A DNA stretch of 40,223 nt from Emticicia agri (GTDB taxonomy: Bacteria; Bacteroidota; Bacteroidia; Cytophagales; Spirosomataceae): positions 1 to 40,223 of the forward strand of contig NZ_SEWF01000042.1 of assembly GCF_004168285.1 (NCBI RefSeq). Direction: 5' to 3'. The notes below the pieces were generated by a model. It did no database searches and was not told the origin of the DNA. It saw only the letters and a program-made list of their open reading frames with translations. The stretch's first letter is position 1; the number at the start of each line of letters is the position of its first letter. Below are positions 23,877 through 32,101 of this stretch, piece by piece. Both the position numbers and the translations under genes were made by a program.

Positions 23877-24992
23877 ATGCTCTACCTTACCGGAATTATC
23901 ATTACTTTTTTTCTGGCAATTGTGCTGATAAGCAAAAAGAATAAATCAAAAGCTGATACAGTTTTAGCAAGCTGGTTGTGTTGTATCGGCATACATCTGC
24001 AATTGTTCTATCTGCACTTTAGCGGTCAATACGTTCATTATTCTTATCTATTAGGGCTTGAAATTCCAATGCCTTTATTGCATGGGCCATTTTTATATCT
24101 GTATATAAAGTCAGTAATTTATCCTTCGTCTCGGTCAGGTAAATTCTTTATTCATTTTCTTCCTGCGTTGGTGGCTTATTGTTCTTTAATGCCTTTCCTG
24201 CTACTTTCTTCGGAACAAAAAATATTGGTTTATCGCCAGAATGGTTCAGGATTTGAAGCTCAGACAACTATTATTTTTATCTCTGTTATTTTGTCAGGAG
24301 TTATCTATCTGATACTTTGCTGGCATTTGCTCAACCGATACAGAAAGAGTTTCAGAAACCATTTTGCATTAATTGAAACCTTGAATATGAAATGGTTATT
24401 GTACCTGCTTTATGGTATAGGCATAATATGGCTAGTTGTTATTTTAGGCAATGATGCTTTTACTTTTGCCTCAGTAACAGCTTATGTAATAGTGATAGGT
24501 TATGTGGGTATTAAACAGGGAAATGTATTCAGTAATAGTAGCTTATCTTACGCAGCAATCCCGTTTGGTGCTACGCCTATCGTCAAAGAAGTTCAGGAAA
24601 AAATAAAGTATGAGAAATCAGCCTTAAAAGAAGAAGAGGCAATAAAGATTCATGCTCAGTTAAAGAGGTTGATGCAAATAGAAAAGCTTTTTAAGAATCC
24701 TGAACTGACTTTGGGAGACTTAGCTGAACGGCTTACTATTCATCAGAATACCTTATCGCAAGTAATTAACTCATTTGAACAAAAGCATTTTTATGATTAT
24801 ATCAACGAATTGCGTATTGAAGAATTTAAGGAGATAGCTTTAATAGAGGATAACCAAAAATATACACTTCTTTCTCTGGCTTTTGATTGTGGCTTTAATT
24901 CAAAGACTACGTTTAACCGGACTTTCAAGAAATCTACCGGAATTTCTCCTAAAGAGTATCTGGCACAGTCTTCCTTTAAAATAGCTGCATAA
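23877..24992 (+). CDS. AraC-family regulator with membrane N-terminal domain
   Basis: 371 residues with start at the ATG 23877 ('MLYLTGIIITFFLAIVL'); the frame continues upstream only through a TTG lying inside the inverted repeat. The N-terminal 235 residues hold about seven hydrophobic helices; the C-terminal part (about 265-365) is an AraC/XylS helix-turn-helix pair: 'LTLGDLAERLTIHQNTLSQVIN' then 'YTLLSLAFDCGFNSKTTFNRTFKKSTGISPKEY'. This combination is frequent in Bacteroidota, where it senses a membrane or envelope signal. It probably controls the hydrolase and barrel genes downstream and perhaps itself. Confidence 0.9.
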   Translation: MLYLTGIIITFFLAIVLISKKNKSKADTVLASWLCCIGIHLQLFYLHFSGQYVHYSYLLGLEIPMPLLHGPFLYLYIKSVIYPSSRSGKFFIHFLPALVAYCSLMPFLLLSSEQKILVYRQNGSGFEAQTTIIFISVILSGVIYLILCWHLLNRYRKSFRNHFALIETLNMKWLLYLLYGIGIIWLVVILGNDAFTFASVTAYVIVIGYVGIKQGNVFSNSSLSYAAIPFGATPIVKEVQEKIKYEKSALKEEEAIKIHAQLKRLMQIEKLFKNPELTLGDLAERLTIHQNTLSQVINSFEQKHFYDYINELRIEEFKEIALIEDNQKYTLLSLAFDCGFNSKTTFNRTFKKSTGISPKEYLAQSSFKIAA

Positions 24993-25007
24993 TTTTAAAA
25001 TAAATAA

Positions 25008-25038
25008 GTACCACCTTACAAAATGGGGCGACTGGTAC
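25008..25038 (+). terminator. Weak hairpin after the AraC-family gene
   Basis: GTACCA (25008-25013) / TGGTAC (25033-25038) with a 19-nt loop, followed by CTTTT. A second inverted repeat TTTTGCT (25054-25060) / AGCAAAA (25071-25077) lies directly before the next ATG and could hinder its translation when folded. Confidence 0.4.
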
Positions 25039-25080
25039 CTTTTCACGGTTCAATTTTGCTGAAAATTTAAAGCAAAAATT

Positions 25081-26073
25081 ATGAATCGAACATTCAGTAT
25101 TATCTCAGCAACACTTCTGACATTTTTTATCTTCAGTTGCGAAAAAGAACTTTCTATCAATGAAGCAGGCAATCTGGTGCCCAAAACAGTAGAGCAGGAT
25201 TCTTCTATTCCGTCTATTAAAGTCAATAGTACTCAACTTCACGCAGAAACTTTTGGTAGTCCTACCGACCCTATGCTTGTCATTTTACATGGTGGTCCGG
25301 GTAGTGATTATCGCTATCTGTTGAATTGTAAAGCCTTTGCTGACCAAGGCTATTATGTTGTATTTTACGACCAACGAGGCTCCGGTCTATCAAAAAGACA
25401 CACTAAAAACACCTATTCCATCCAGATTATGTTAGATGATTTGAGTGGTGTTATAGCTCATTATAAAACTTCTGTTACACAAAAAGTATTTCTGTTAGGG
25501 CATTCATGGGGTGCTATGTTAGCTACTGCTTATATCAATGCTTATCCAAAGGCTATTAATGGGGCTATTTTAGCCGAACCCGGTGGTTTTATCTGGCAGG
25601 ATGTTTTAGATTATGTAGGGCGTTCACGCAGTTTCCGATTTACGTCAGAAACCCTCAATGATGCTACTTATTTAGACCAGTTTATTACAGGTAAGCAAGA
25701 CGAGCAGGCCATTTTAGATTACAAGTTTTCACTGATGGCTTCTGCAGATGAGTCAGCAGAAAGTTCTTTGGGTAATGATGGCCCCTTATCATTCTGGCGA
25801 AGCGGTGCGGTAATTCAGGAAGCATTATTTGAGGTAGGGAATAAAGAAAAGCCAGACTGGACTAACAATCTGAAATCTTATACTACCCTGGTACTATTTA
25901 TCTATAGTGAGCGGAATAAGTCTTATGGCTTAACTTATGCTCAAAAAATATCGTCGGCCTATCCAAATGTCCAACTGGAAAAAATAAATGGTGCAGGGCA
26001 TGATATGCTTAGTTTCCCGACAGGTTGGAATAATTTTTATCCTATTGCACTCAACTACTTAAACACTCTTTAA
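25081..26073 (+). CDS. Lipoprotein alpha/beta hydrolase, proline iminopeptidase-like
   Basis: 330 residues. Lipobox 'IFSC' (C20) anchors it outside the inner membrane. The fold is read from 'LVILHGGPGSDYRYLL' (oxyanion hole), 'VVFYDQRGSGLSKRH' and nucleophile S142 in 'LGHSWGAML'; the catalytic His is H307 in 'GAGHDML'. These features are those of S33 prolyl aminopeptidase relatives. At the position where the family normally has Asp, the sequence reads 'IYSERNKSYG', so the acid may be E277. Translationally tied to the next gene: its TAA is 1 nt before the next ATG. Confidence 0.88.
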   Translation: MNRTFSIISATLLTFFIFSCEKELSINEAGNLVPKTVEQDSSIPSIKVNSTQLHAETFGSPTDPMLVILHGGPGSDYRYLLNCKAFADQGYYVVFYDQRGSGLSKRHTKNTYSIQIMLDDLSGVIAHYKTSVTQKVFLLGHSWGAMLATAYINAYPKAINGAILAEPGGFIWQDVLDYVGRSRSFRFTSETLNDATYLDQFITGKQDEQAILDYKFSLMASADESAESSLGNDGPLSFWRSGAVIQEALFEVGNKEKPDWTNNLKSYTTLVLFIYSERNKSYGLTYAQKISSAYPNVQLEKINGAGHDMLSFPTGWNNFYPIALNYLNTL

Positions 26074-26074
26074 T

Positions 26075-26743
26075 ATGAAAATTATAACCAAACTAATCAT
26101 ATTTTCTGTATTCATTACCACAAATCTCAGCTATGCTCAAACACTTAACTGGGCAAATTTACAGAAAGAACAGCGACACATAGCAAGTCTTGCTATCGGG
26201 TTAGATTATAGCCTGACATTGAGTGTCGGCTATGGTTATCAGTTAAAAACTAACTTTCCTATTGTAGTAGGAGCTGAGTATGCGATGCCATCAGGAAAAA
26301 ATTTAGGAGATGATTTCAAGACTAAAGTCGGTGGACAAGTCAGGTGGTTCAGGGTAGGGGATTTTCGTTTCAGTACTAAAGTACAAGGAATATTCAGAAG
26401 ATATGAGAATAACTATGTCAGGCTGAATAATTTCGGGGCTGATTTTTCGGGGGTTATTGGTTATTATAAACCGAAATGGTTTTTAGCGGGAGAGGTGGGT
26501 TTTGATAAGGCTATTGTTACGCATTTTAAACATACCGAAGCAATGAAAGAAAACTTTGCGGCAAAAGATGGATGGTATAACCCTGCTACCGGAGGTAATT
26601 TTTACTATGGTTTACAATCAGGCTTTAGCTGGCGAAGCCATGATTTAATACTCAAAGCGGGTAAAATAATTACCCAGGATTTTAGAACTACACCATTGTT
26701 GCCGTTTTATGCACAGATAGGGTATAATCTGAAGATAAAATAG
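26075..26743 (+). CDS. Small outer-membrane beta-barrel-like protein
   Basis: 222 residues. Signal peptide 'MKIITKLIIFSVFITTNLSYAQ', then alternating strands: 'HIASLAIGLDYSLTLSVGYGYQL', 'PIVVGAEYAMPSG', 'GGQVRWFRVGDFRFSTKVQGIFRRY', 'FSGVIGYYKPKWFLAGEVGFD', and a final strand 'PLLPFYAQIGYNLKIK'. Looks like an 8-stranded barrel of unknown role. Starts 1 nt after the hydrolase stop, so the two are one operon and may act on a shared substrate; that is inference. Confidence 0.8.
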   Translation: MKIITKLIIFSVFITTNLSYAQTLNWANLQKEQRHIASLAIGLDYSLTLSVGYGYQLKTNFPIVVGAEYAMPSGKNLGDDFKTKVGGQVRWFRVGDFRFSTKVQGIFRRYENNYVRLNNFGADFSGVIGYYKPKWFLAGEVGFDKAIVTHFKHTEAMKENFAAKDGWYNPATGGNFYYGLQSGFSWRSHDLILKAGKIITQDFRTTPLLPFYAQIGYNLKIK

Positions 26744-26842
26744 TGTATTTGATGCCTGTATTTCCACACAACTCCTTTAATAAGCATAGTTTCAGTAATA
26801 ATTTGTTTTTTTAATTTTTAGCAAATTAGGCAAGGCTTTTGC

Positions 26843-26850
26843 TATTTTTG
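26843..26850 (+). promoter_or_regulatory. Promoter of the YfhO-like gene (-7 element)
   Basis: TATTTTTG 31 nt before the ATG matches TAnnTTTG; the -33 position has no TTG. Confidence 0.5.
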
Positions 26851-26881
26851 TAGAAACAAACCTATTTCATAAACTACCTTT

Positions 26882-29338
26882 ATGGCTAAAAAGAAACCCA
26901 TTCAGAAAGTAAATACTGCAGCTAAAGAAACGGTTGTCACTCCACAAACCGTTGCTCCAATTAGAATACCTGATTTTTTATCATATAAAAATTCATTCTA
27001 TATTGTTTTAGCGCTTTTAGCATTGGCTAACTTCTGGGTATTTAAAGATTTTTTACTGGGTAAAAAAGAATTTCTTTTTAAAGATATTGGTAGTGATACA
27101 CTGAATCAGATTTATGCTTTTGCTAAAATGATTATTGATACCATTGAAAAAGATGGTATTCCGAAATGGTCTTTCCAACAGGGCTTAGGGCAATATGTAG
27201 CGCCTTTCAATCTGGGCAATCCGTTTCATTGGCTCATCTATCTGATGGGTGCTAAAAATCTTCCCTATTCAATCGGCCTCATAGAGTTTGTCAAATTCGT
27301 GTTATCTGGTTTGTTCTTTTATGCTTATCTGCGGCAACTCTCTTTGAGTGCACTCGCTTGTATCATTGGCGGATTGGTCTATGGTTTATCCGGATTTTTA
27401 AGCATCAGTTCAGGATGGTTTAATTTCTTCACCGGCTGGGCGGTTGAATTCAGTTTCTGGTTATTGGCATTAGAACTTATACTAAGAGGAAAGCAATGGT
27501 ATTATATGCCAATTGCGGTGGCACTTGTGGCAATGGACCAACCGTTTAATTTGTTTCTTATTGGCGAATTTTCACTCATTTATATTGTAGCCTGGTATTT
27601 TTTTCAGGAAAATCAGCCTCTGAAAAGCTATCTCACCAATCTGGCAAAAATTGTGGGCTCCGGTATATTAGGTTTGTGTATGGGGGGACTTATGTTAGGT
27701 GCCAATCTATATACCATGCTTAACAGCCCCCGTGTATCAGGTGGTTCGTCTTATGTCAGCACACTCACTGGCAGGCCGGTTTTCGAACCTGTAGATGGCT
27801 TACAGGCAGGTACTATCGTGTCCAGATTTTTCGGTAATAATATGCTCGGAATCGGTAATAATTACAGAGGCTGGACAAATTATATGGAGGGTCCGACTTT
27901 TTATTTGGGACTTTTGGGCTTGCTTTTATTTCCACAGATTTTTATACTTCTGAAAGGCAGATTAAGAAAAACAGCCGGAGTAATAGGTGGTATTGTATTG
28001 CTTATTATCCTTTTTCCATTTTTCAGAAATGCTTTCTGGGGCTTCACAGGAGATTATTACCGTATTTTATCGCTATTTATTGGTATTACACTGCTGATTG
28101 CCGGACTGTGGGTGATTACAAAAGTTGAAAATGGTGAAAAACTGAATCTGCCACTTTTGGGTGGAACTTATGTTTTATGGATATTATTATTGTCTATCAG
28201 CTATACCGAAGACTGGTCAAGTATTATGGTAAATTCAGAGAAAGTAAAAGCCATACTGGTGCTTACCTCTCTGGCTATTATACTTGCCATTTATAATTTC
28301 TGGTCAGGAATTGTGCTTAAATATCTGTTGCTTGTAATAACGCTGATAGAAACTACAGGAGTGGTGAGTACAACCTTGAATAAAAGAGATATTATTTCAG
28401 CGTCAGAATGGAAAGAGAAAACAGGCTTCAATGATTATTCTCATGAGGCTGTTGCCTATCTGAAAAAAGCTGATGCTTCGTTTTACCGGATAGAAAAAGA
28501 CTACTCTTCAGGAACTGCTATTCATGTAAGTACTAACGACCCTATGGTACAGGGCTATAATGGCACTACAGTCTATACTGCTTTTAATCATAAAAATCAG
28601 GCTGCTTTTATGGCTGGATTAGGTATGCTTGATTTGAAGAGAGAATTTGAAACCCGCTGGATGAGTCAGCTAAGGAATAGACCCTTTTTGTTGGGCCATG
28701 TGGGTACTAAATACGTACTTTCGAGAGGGGTAATTCCATACAAGAATTTTGGCTATGATTCTCTGACAAGCATTAATGATATAAGCATTTTTGAGAATCC
28801 GAATTATTTGCCTTTCGGGTTTACTTACGATGGTTATATGACAGATACTAATTTTCAGAAATTGTCTTTTCTGCAAAGAGACCTTGCTTTGATGCAGGCT
28901 TTTGTAATTAATGATAATGAGAAAGCTACATTCGGTAAACTGAAAGAAGTAAAGGATTCTATCTCTGTATTGACCCTTGAGCAAGTGAAATTATTATCAG
29001 ATAACAGAAAAAAAGAAACCTTAAAAATTAAATCTTTTTCTAATAACCTTATTGAAGGAGAGTTAGAATTAAGTAGCCCTAAACTGCTTTATTTATCAAT
29101 TCCTTATGATGAAGGCTGGAAAATTGAAGCTAATAATAAAGCAATCCCGACTATTAAAGTTACCTACGGTATGACAGGCGTAATATTAGATGCCGGAAAA
29201 TATAATATAGTAATGAAATACGAGCCACCCTATGTGACCACGGGCTTTTGGGCAACCATCATAGGGATTCTGATATATACAGCATTAGTTGTGCTAAGTA
29301 TGCTACAAAAGAAAAAGCAAGCAACTCTACAGGTATAA
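26882..29338 (+). CDS. YfhO-like polytopic membrane protein
   Basis: 818 residues. A Lys-rich cytosolic start ('MAKKKPIQKVNTAAKET') is followed by about 12-13 helices up to residue 500, an extracytoplasmic region of about 270 residues ('FNDYSHEAVAYLKKADASFYRIEKDYSS...'), and a last helix at about 795-812. The order 'KDIGSDTLNQIYAF', 'PKWSFQQGLGQYV', 'SGLFFYAYLRQLSLSALACIIGGLVYGLSGFL' matches the YfhO family, a GT-C-type glycosyltransferase relative needed in some bacteria for glycosylating lipoteichoic acid or other envelope glycans. The exact substrate in Bacteroidota is not known to me. Single gene, ended by an 18-bp perfect terminator. Confidence 0.85.
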   Translation: MAKKKPIQKVNTAAKETVVTPQTVAPIRIPDFLSYKNSFYIVLALLALANFWVFKDFLLGKKEFLFKDIGSDTLNQIYAFAKMIIDTIEKDGIPKWSFQQGLGQYVAPFNLGNPFHWLIYLMGAKNLPYSIGLIEFVKFVLSGLFFYAYLRQLSLSALACIIGGLVYGLSGFLSISSGWFNFFTGWAVEFSFWLLALELILRGKQWYYMPIAVALVAMDQPFNLFLIGEFSLIYIVAWYFFQENQPLKSYLTNLAKIVGSGILGLCMGGLMLGANLYTMLNSPRVSGGSSYVSTLTGRPVFEPVDGLQAGTIVSRFFGNNMLGIGNNYRGWTNYMEGPTFYLGLLGLLLFPQIFILLKGRLRKTAGVIGGIVLLIILFPFFRNAFWGFTGDYYRILSLFIGITLLIAGLWVITKVENGEKLNLPLLGGTYVLWILLLSISYTEDWSSIMVNSEKVKAILVLTSLAIILAIYNFWSGIVLKYLLLVITLIETTGVVSTTLNKRDIISASEWKEKTGFNDYSHEAVAYLKKADASFYRIEKDYSSGTAIHVSTNDPMVQGYNGTTVYTAFNHKNQAAFMAGLGMLDLKREFETRWMSQLRNRPFLLGHVGTKYVLSRGVIPYKNFGYDSLTSINDISIFENPNYLPFGFTYDGYMTDTNFQKLSFLQRDLALMQAFVINDNEKATFGKLKEVKDSISVLTLEQVKLLSDNRKKETLKIKSFSNNLIEGELELSSPKLLYLSIPYDEGWKIEANNKAIPTIKVTYGMTGVILDAGKYNIVMKYEPPYVTTGFWATIIGILIYTALVVLSMLQKKKQATLQV

Positions 29339-29345
29339 TAAGACC

Positions 29346-29384
29346 CATTCCTATCTGGTCTTTATCAAAGACCAGATAGGAATG
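29346..29384 (+). terminator. Terminator of the YfhO-like gene
   Basis: Perfect 18-bp stem (arms 29346-29363 and 29367-29384) with a 3-nt loop, 7 nt after the stop. Unusually long; no T-run. Confidence 0.75.
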
Positions 29385-29621
29385 ATGTATTAGATAAACG
29401 ATTGCCACTAATAGGCTTGGCATCTATCATGATTCCTGAAGTTTTTCAGAAAAGATAGATGGATTATAGTATCTGAAATAGAAGCCTGATAAATTGAAAT
29501 TGTATAATTTGTGTGCATCTCGGAATAAGAAAAGCAAATAAATAGTATATTTAAAATCAATAATATTGACTAATCTGATTTGTCCCTTTTTAATAATCGC
29601 TGTTACCAATTGCTACCCTTT

Positions 29622-30605
29622 ATGATTCAAAAAATGCTGTTTCTACCTAATGTTTTATTCGTTTTATCAATTTCTTTTTCAGCCTTTTCACAGCTACCAT
29701 CTTATGTGCCAGCCAATGGATTAGTAGGTTATTGGGGATTTAATGGCAATGCCAATGACGATAGTGGAAACAGTAATAACGGAATACCCTCAGATGTAAC
29801 TTTAACCTCCGACAGATTTGGTAATACCAATAGTGCGTATCAGTTTAATGGATCAAACAGTAGAATTGATGTTAATAATGCCTTTTTTAATATAGGCTGG
29901 AACTCATTCACTATTTCGTGCTGGACATACTCCACAAGTTTTCTGAACCCTAATAACTATAACGATAGCCAGGTGATTCTTAATACCGACCCGCACAATG
30001 GGATTGCTATTACATTATATGGGCAGAACAATCCTTTCAGACAAGAATTTGATGATAAATATGTTTTTCTGGCAGGCTCAGACCCCGGCTCTAAAGGCTG
30101 GGATATTGTTGAATATACTGGTTATTCAAATGCAACAAGAACCATTAATACATGGAACCATGTGGTATTAGTAAAGAACGGAACGAATTATGATTTCTAT
30201 ATCAATGGTGTTTTAGATAAGACAGTAATAGGAAATAACAAAGCCACACACTATTACTGCAAAATAGTTTTTGGTGGCGAAGCCTCTTACATACCTGCTG
30301 AAGTTTTTCTTGGAAAATTAGATGATTATGGTATCTGGAACAGAGCCCTTTCTGCTGTAGAAATCGCTAATTTATATAATTCTACTCCTTGTATAAATCA
30401 ACTGACACTTGCCAGCCCTATTGATGATTTATCGATTGGTGAGCATGTAAAAGCAGGCATAGAAATAAAAGCTACTAACAAAGTGACAGGCTCTGCAAAA
30501 TTAAACCTTACTGCCAGAGCAATGGAAATGAATCCGGGCTTTAGTGTGAACAATGGCTCGGTACTCTCTACATCAGTAAGCGCAGTAATTGGTGGTTGTA
30601 ATTAA
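29622..30605 (+). CDS. Secreted LamG-domain protein with C-terminal coathanger-type domain
   Basis: 327 residues with start at 29622 ('MIQKMLFLPNVLFVL'), giving a signal peptide that ends 'SAFSQ'; upstream codons rely on a TTG. A LamG/concanavalin-like domain fills about 30-235: 'LVGYWGFNGNANDDSGNSNNG' at the start and 'FLGKLDDYGIWNRALSAVEIANLYN' at the end are typical, with 'INTWNHVVLVKNGTNYDFYINGVLD' between. The C-terminal 70 residues ('AGIEIKATNKVTGSAKLNLTARAMEMNPGF...GSVLSTSV') resemble the 3-coathanger stack domain found in Cytophagales. Probable carbohydrate-binding surface protein, co-expressed with the next gene. Confidence 0.82.
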   Translation: MIQKMLFLPNVLFVLSISFSAFSQLPSYVPANGLVGYWGFNGNANDDSGNSNNGIPSDVTLTSDRFGNTNSAYQFNGSNSRIDVNNAFFNIGWNSFTISCWTYSTSFLNPNNYNDSQVILNTDPHNGIAITLYGQNNPFRQEFDDKYVFLAGSDPGSKGWDIVEYTGYSNATRTINTWNHVVLVKNGTNYDFYINGVLDKTVIGNNKATHYYCKIVFGGEASYIPAEVFLGKLDDYGIWNRALSAVEIANLYNSTPCINQLTLASPIDDLSIGEHVKAGIEIKATNKVTGSAKLNLTARAMEMNPGFSVNNGSVLSTSVSAVIGGCN

Positions 30606-30682
30606 CAGGCCAGTACGCTTGCAGCACTTTGATTGTATTTTTAAACCGGCTAAAAAATTAATCACCTTTATTAACATTAACA

Positions 30683-31951
30683 ATGAAACATCTATTGGGA
30701 CTACTGCTACTAATTATGTTAGGAAGCTCTTTTGCTATGGCACAAAATACTACTGTTTTGGTAACACCAAATACCAATGCCCCTACTAATGGAGTACATC
30801 TTGGGCATAATGTAGGCCAGAATATGTCGTCTGACAGCTCGGTAATGATTGGCTCGGGTGCAGGCCAAAACAGTTCTTTTTCCAGAAGTAGTGTCTATAT
30901 AGGCGCAGATGCCGGAAAGTATTCTACTTTTGAAAAAAACGTGTTTATCGGAAGAGCGTCAGGAGAAAACAATACGGCTGATGAAAATACTTTTATGGGC
31001 TTCTGGGCAGGTAGAAAAAATTCAGGAGGACGATATAACCTGATTGTAGGTTCACAGGCAGGGTACTATAATACAACCGGACGACAAAACGTATTTTTAG
31101 GCCATGTAACAGGTTATAGAAATACCATAGGCGAAGACAATACTTTTGTAGGTCGTTCGGCTGGATTTGATAATACAAGCGGCTCAGGGAATACATTTAT
31201 TGGTACTTATGCAGGCGGTTTCTGCTGGACAAGCTGTAATATATGGACTGAAAGTACCAATGTTACGGGTAACTATAATGTAATGATTGGCTATAAAGCG
31301 ATTCCTACCGTAACAGGTCTTACCAATGCCATTGCTATCGGCAGTAATGCCAAGGTGTCAACCAGCAATAGTATGGTTTTAGGTGGTACAGGACAATATG
31401 GCCTCAATGTCGGGATTGGTACACAATCTCCGACCGCTAAGCTGGAAATCGTAAGTGATGCCCCTAATACCTCCGGCTTAAAACTCAGCAATTTAACCTA
31501 TAGTTCTCCTTTAAGTCCTATATCCGACAAAGTGCTGTCAGTTGACAATAATGGTAATGTGATTCTTGTAGCCAATCCCACTAATTACCTATCTGGTCCG
31601 GTAGGAATAGGTGTGCTACCTGCTCAGGATTATACACTATCTGTTTGTGGCAGAGCACGTGTCAGCGATTTGGTAGCAGACCCTAAATGGTGCGATTATG
31701 TATTTGAGAAAGACTATAAACTAATGCCTATTAGTCAATTAGAGGCTTATGTGAAGCAAAACAAGCATCTGCCCGAAATACCAACTACAAAAGAAGTAGA
31801 AGAAAACGGGGTTGCATTAGGTGAAATGACATCGAAATTATTATTAAAAGTAGAAGAACTAACACTTTATATGATACAACAGGAAAAAAGAATAAAAGAG
31901 TTAGAAATGCAGTTAGTTGCTAAAAATGGAAAAGTGAAACTGAAAAAATAA
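30683..31951 (+). CDS. Secreted tail-fibre-like protein with YadA-type head repeats and coiled-coil end
   Basis: 422 residues. Signal peptide ends 'FAMAQ'. Residues 35-230 contain imperfect repeats of about 22-24 residues centred on '-NVFIG--AG--NT', e.g. 'NVFIGRASGENNTADENTF', 'NTFVGRSAGFDNTSGSGNTF', as in the left-handed beta-roll of trimeric adhesin heads. 'NVGIGTQSPTAKLEI' marks a neck region. The end (from about 330) is 'DYVFEKDYKLMPISQLEAYVKQ', 'LPEIPTTKEVEENGVALGEM' and a coiled coil 'KVEELTLYMIQQEKRIKELEMQL', a C-terminal module very common in Bacteroidota tail-fibre-like proteins. Probably a trimer at the cell surface. 77 nt downstream of the LamG gene. Confidence 0.85.
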   Translation: MKHLLGLLLLIMLGSSFAMAQNTTVLVTPNTNAPTNGVHLGHNVGQNMSSDSSVMIGSGAGQNSSFSRSSVYIGADAGKYSTFEKNVFIGRASGENNTADENTFMGFWAGRKNSGGRYNLIVGSQAGYYNTTGRQNVFLGHVTGYRNTIGEDNTFVGRSAGFDNTSGSGNTFIGTYAGGFCWTSCNIWTESTNVTGNYNVMIGYKAIPTVTGLTNAIAIGSNAKVSTSNSMVLGGTGQYGLNVGIGTQSPTAKLEIVSDAPNTSGLKLSNLTYSSPLSPISDKVLSVDNNGNVILVANPTNYLSGPVGIGVLPAQDYTLSVCGRARVSDLVADPKWCDYVFEKDYKLMPISQLEAYVKQNKHLPEIPTTKEVEENGVALGEMTSKLLLKVEELTLYMIQQEKRIKELEMQLVAKNGKVKLKK

Positions 31952-31967
31952 GTACACTTCGAACACG

Positions 31968-32015
31968 AAACAAAAGCTATTCATCTGAATTATTTGAGTG
32001 GCTTTTGTTTGTTTT
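31968..32015 (+). terminator. Terminator of the LamG/tail-fibre-like pair
   Basis: AAACAAAAGC (31968-31977) pairs with GCTTTTGTTT (32001-32010) and is followed by GTTTT. The inner part contains a weaker TTCA...TGAG extension. Confidence 0.75.
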
Positions 32016-32101
32016 AAATACATGGCCTTTAACCTAAATTTAATGCAGAATTAAAAAAAAACGGTAGAAAAATGGTTAATTTGCATAAAACTTACTAAAC
32101 C

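Noticed and set aside
29427-29609. 60-codon open frame on the minus strand before the LamG gene
   Set aside because: Overlaps a promoter-like AT-rich region and the start of the LamG frame; no domain, no start signal.
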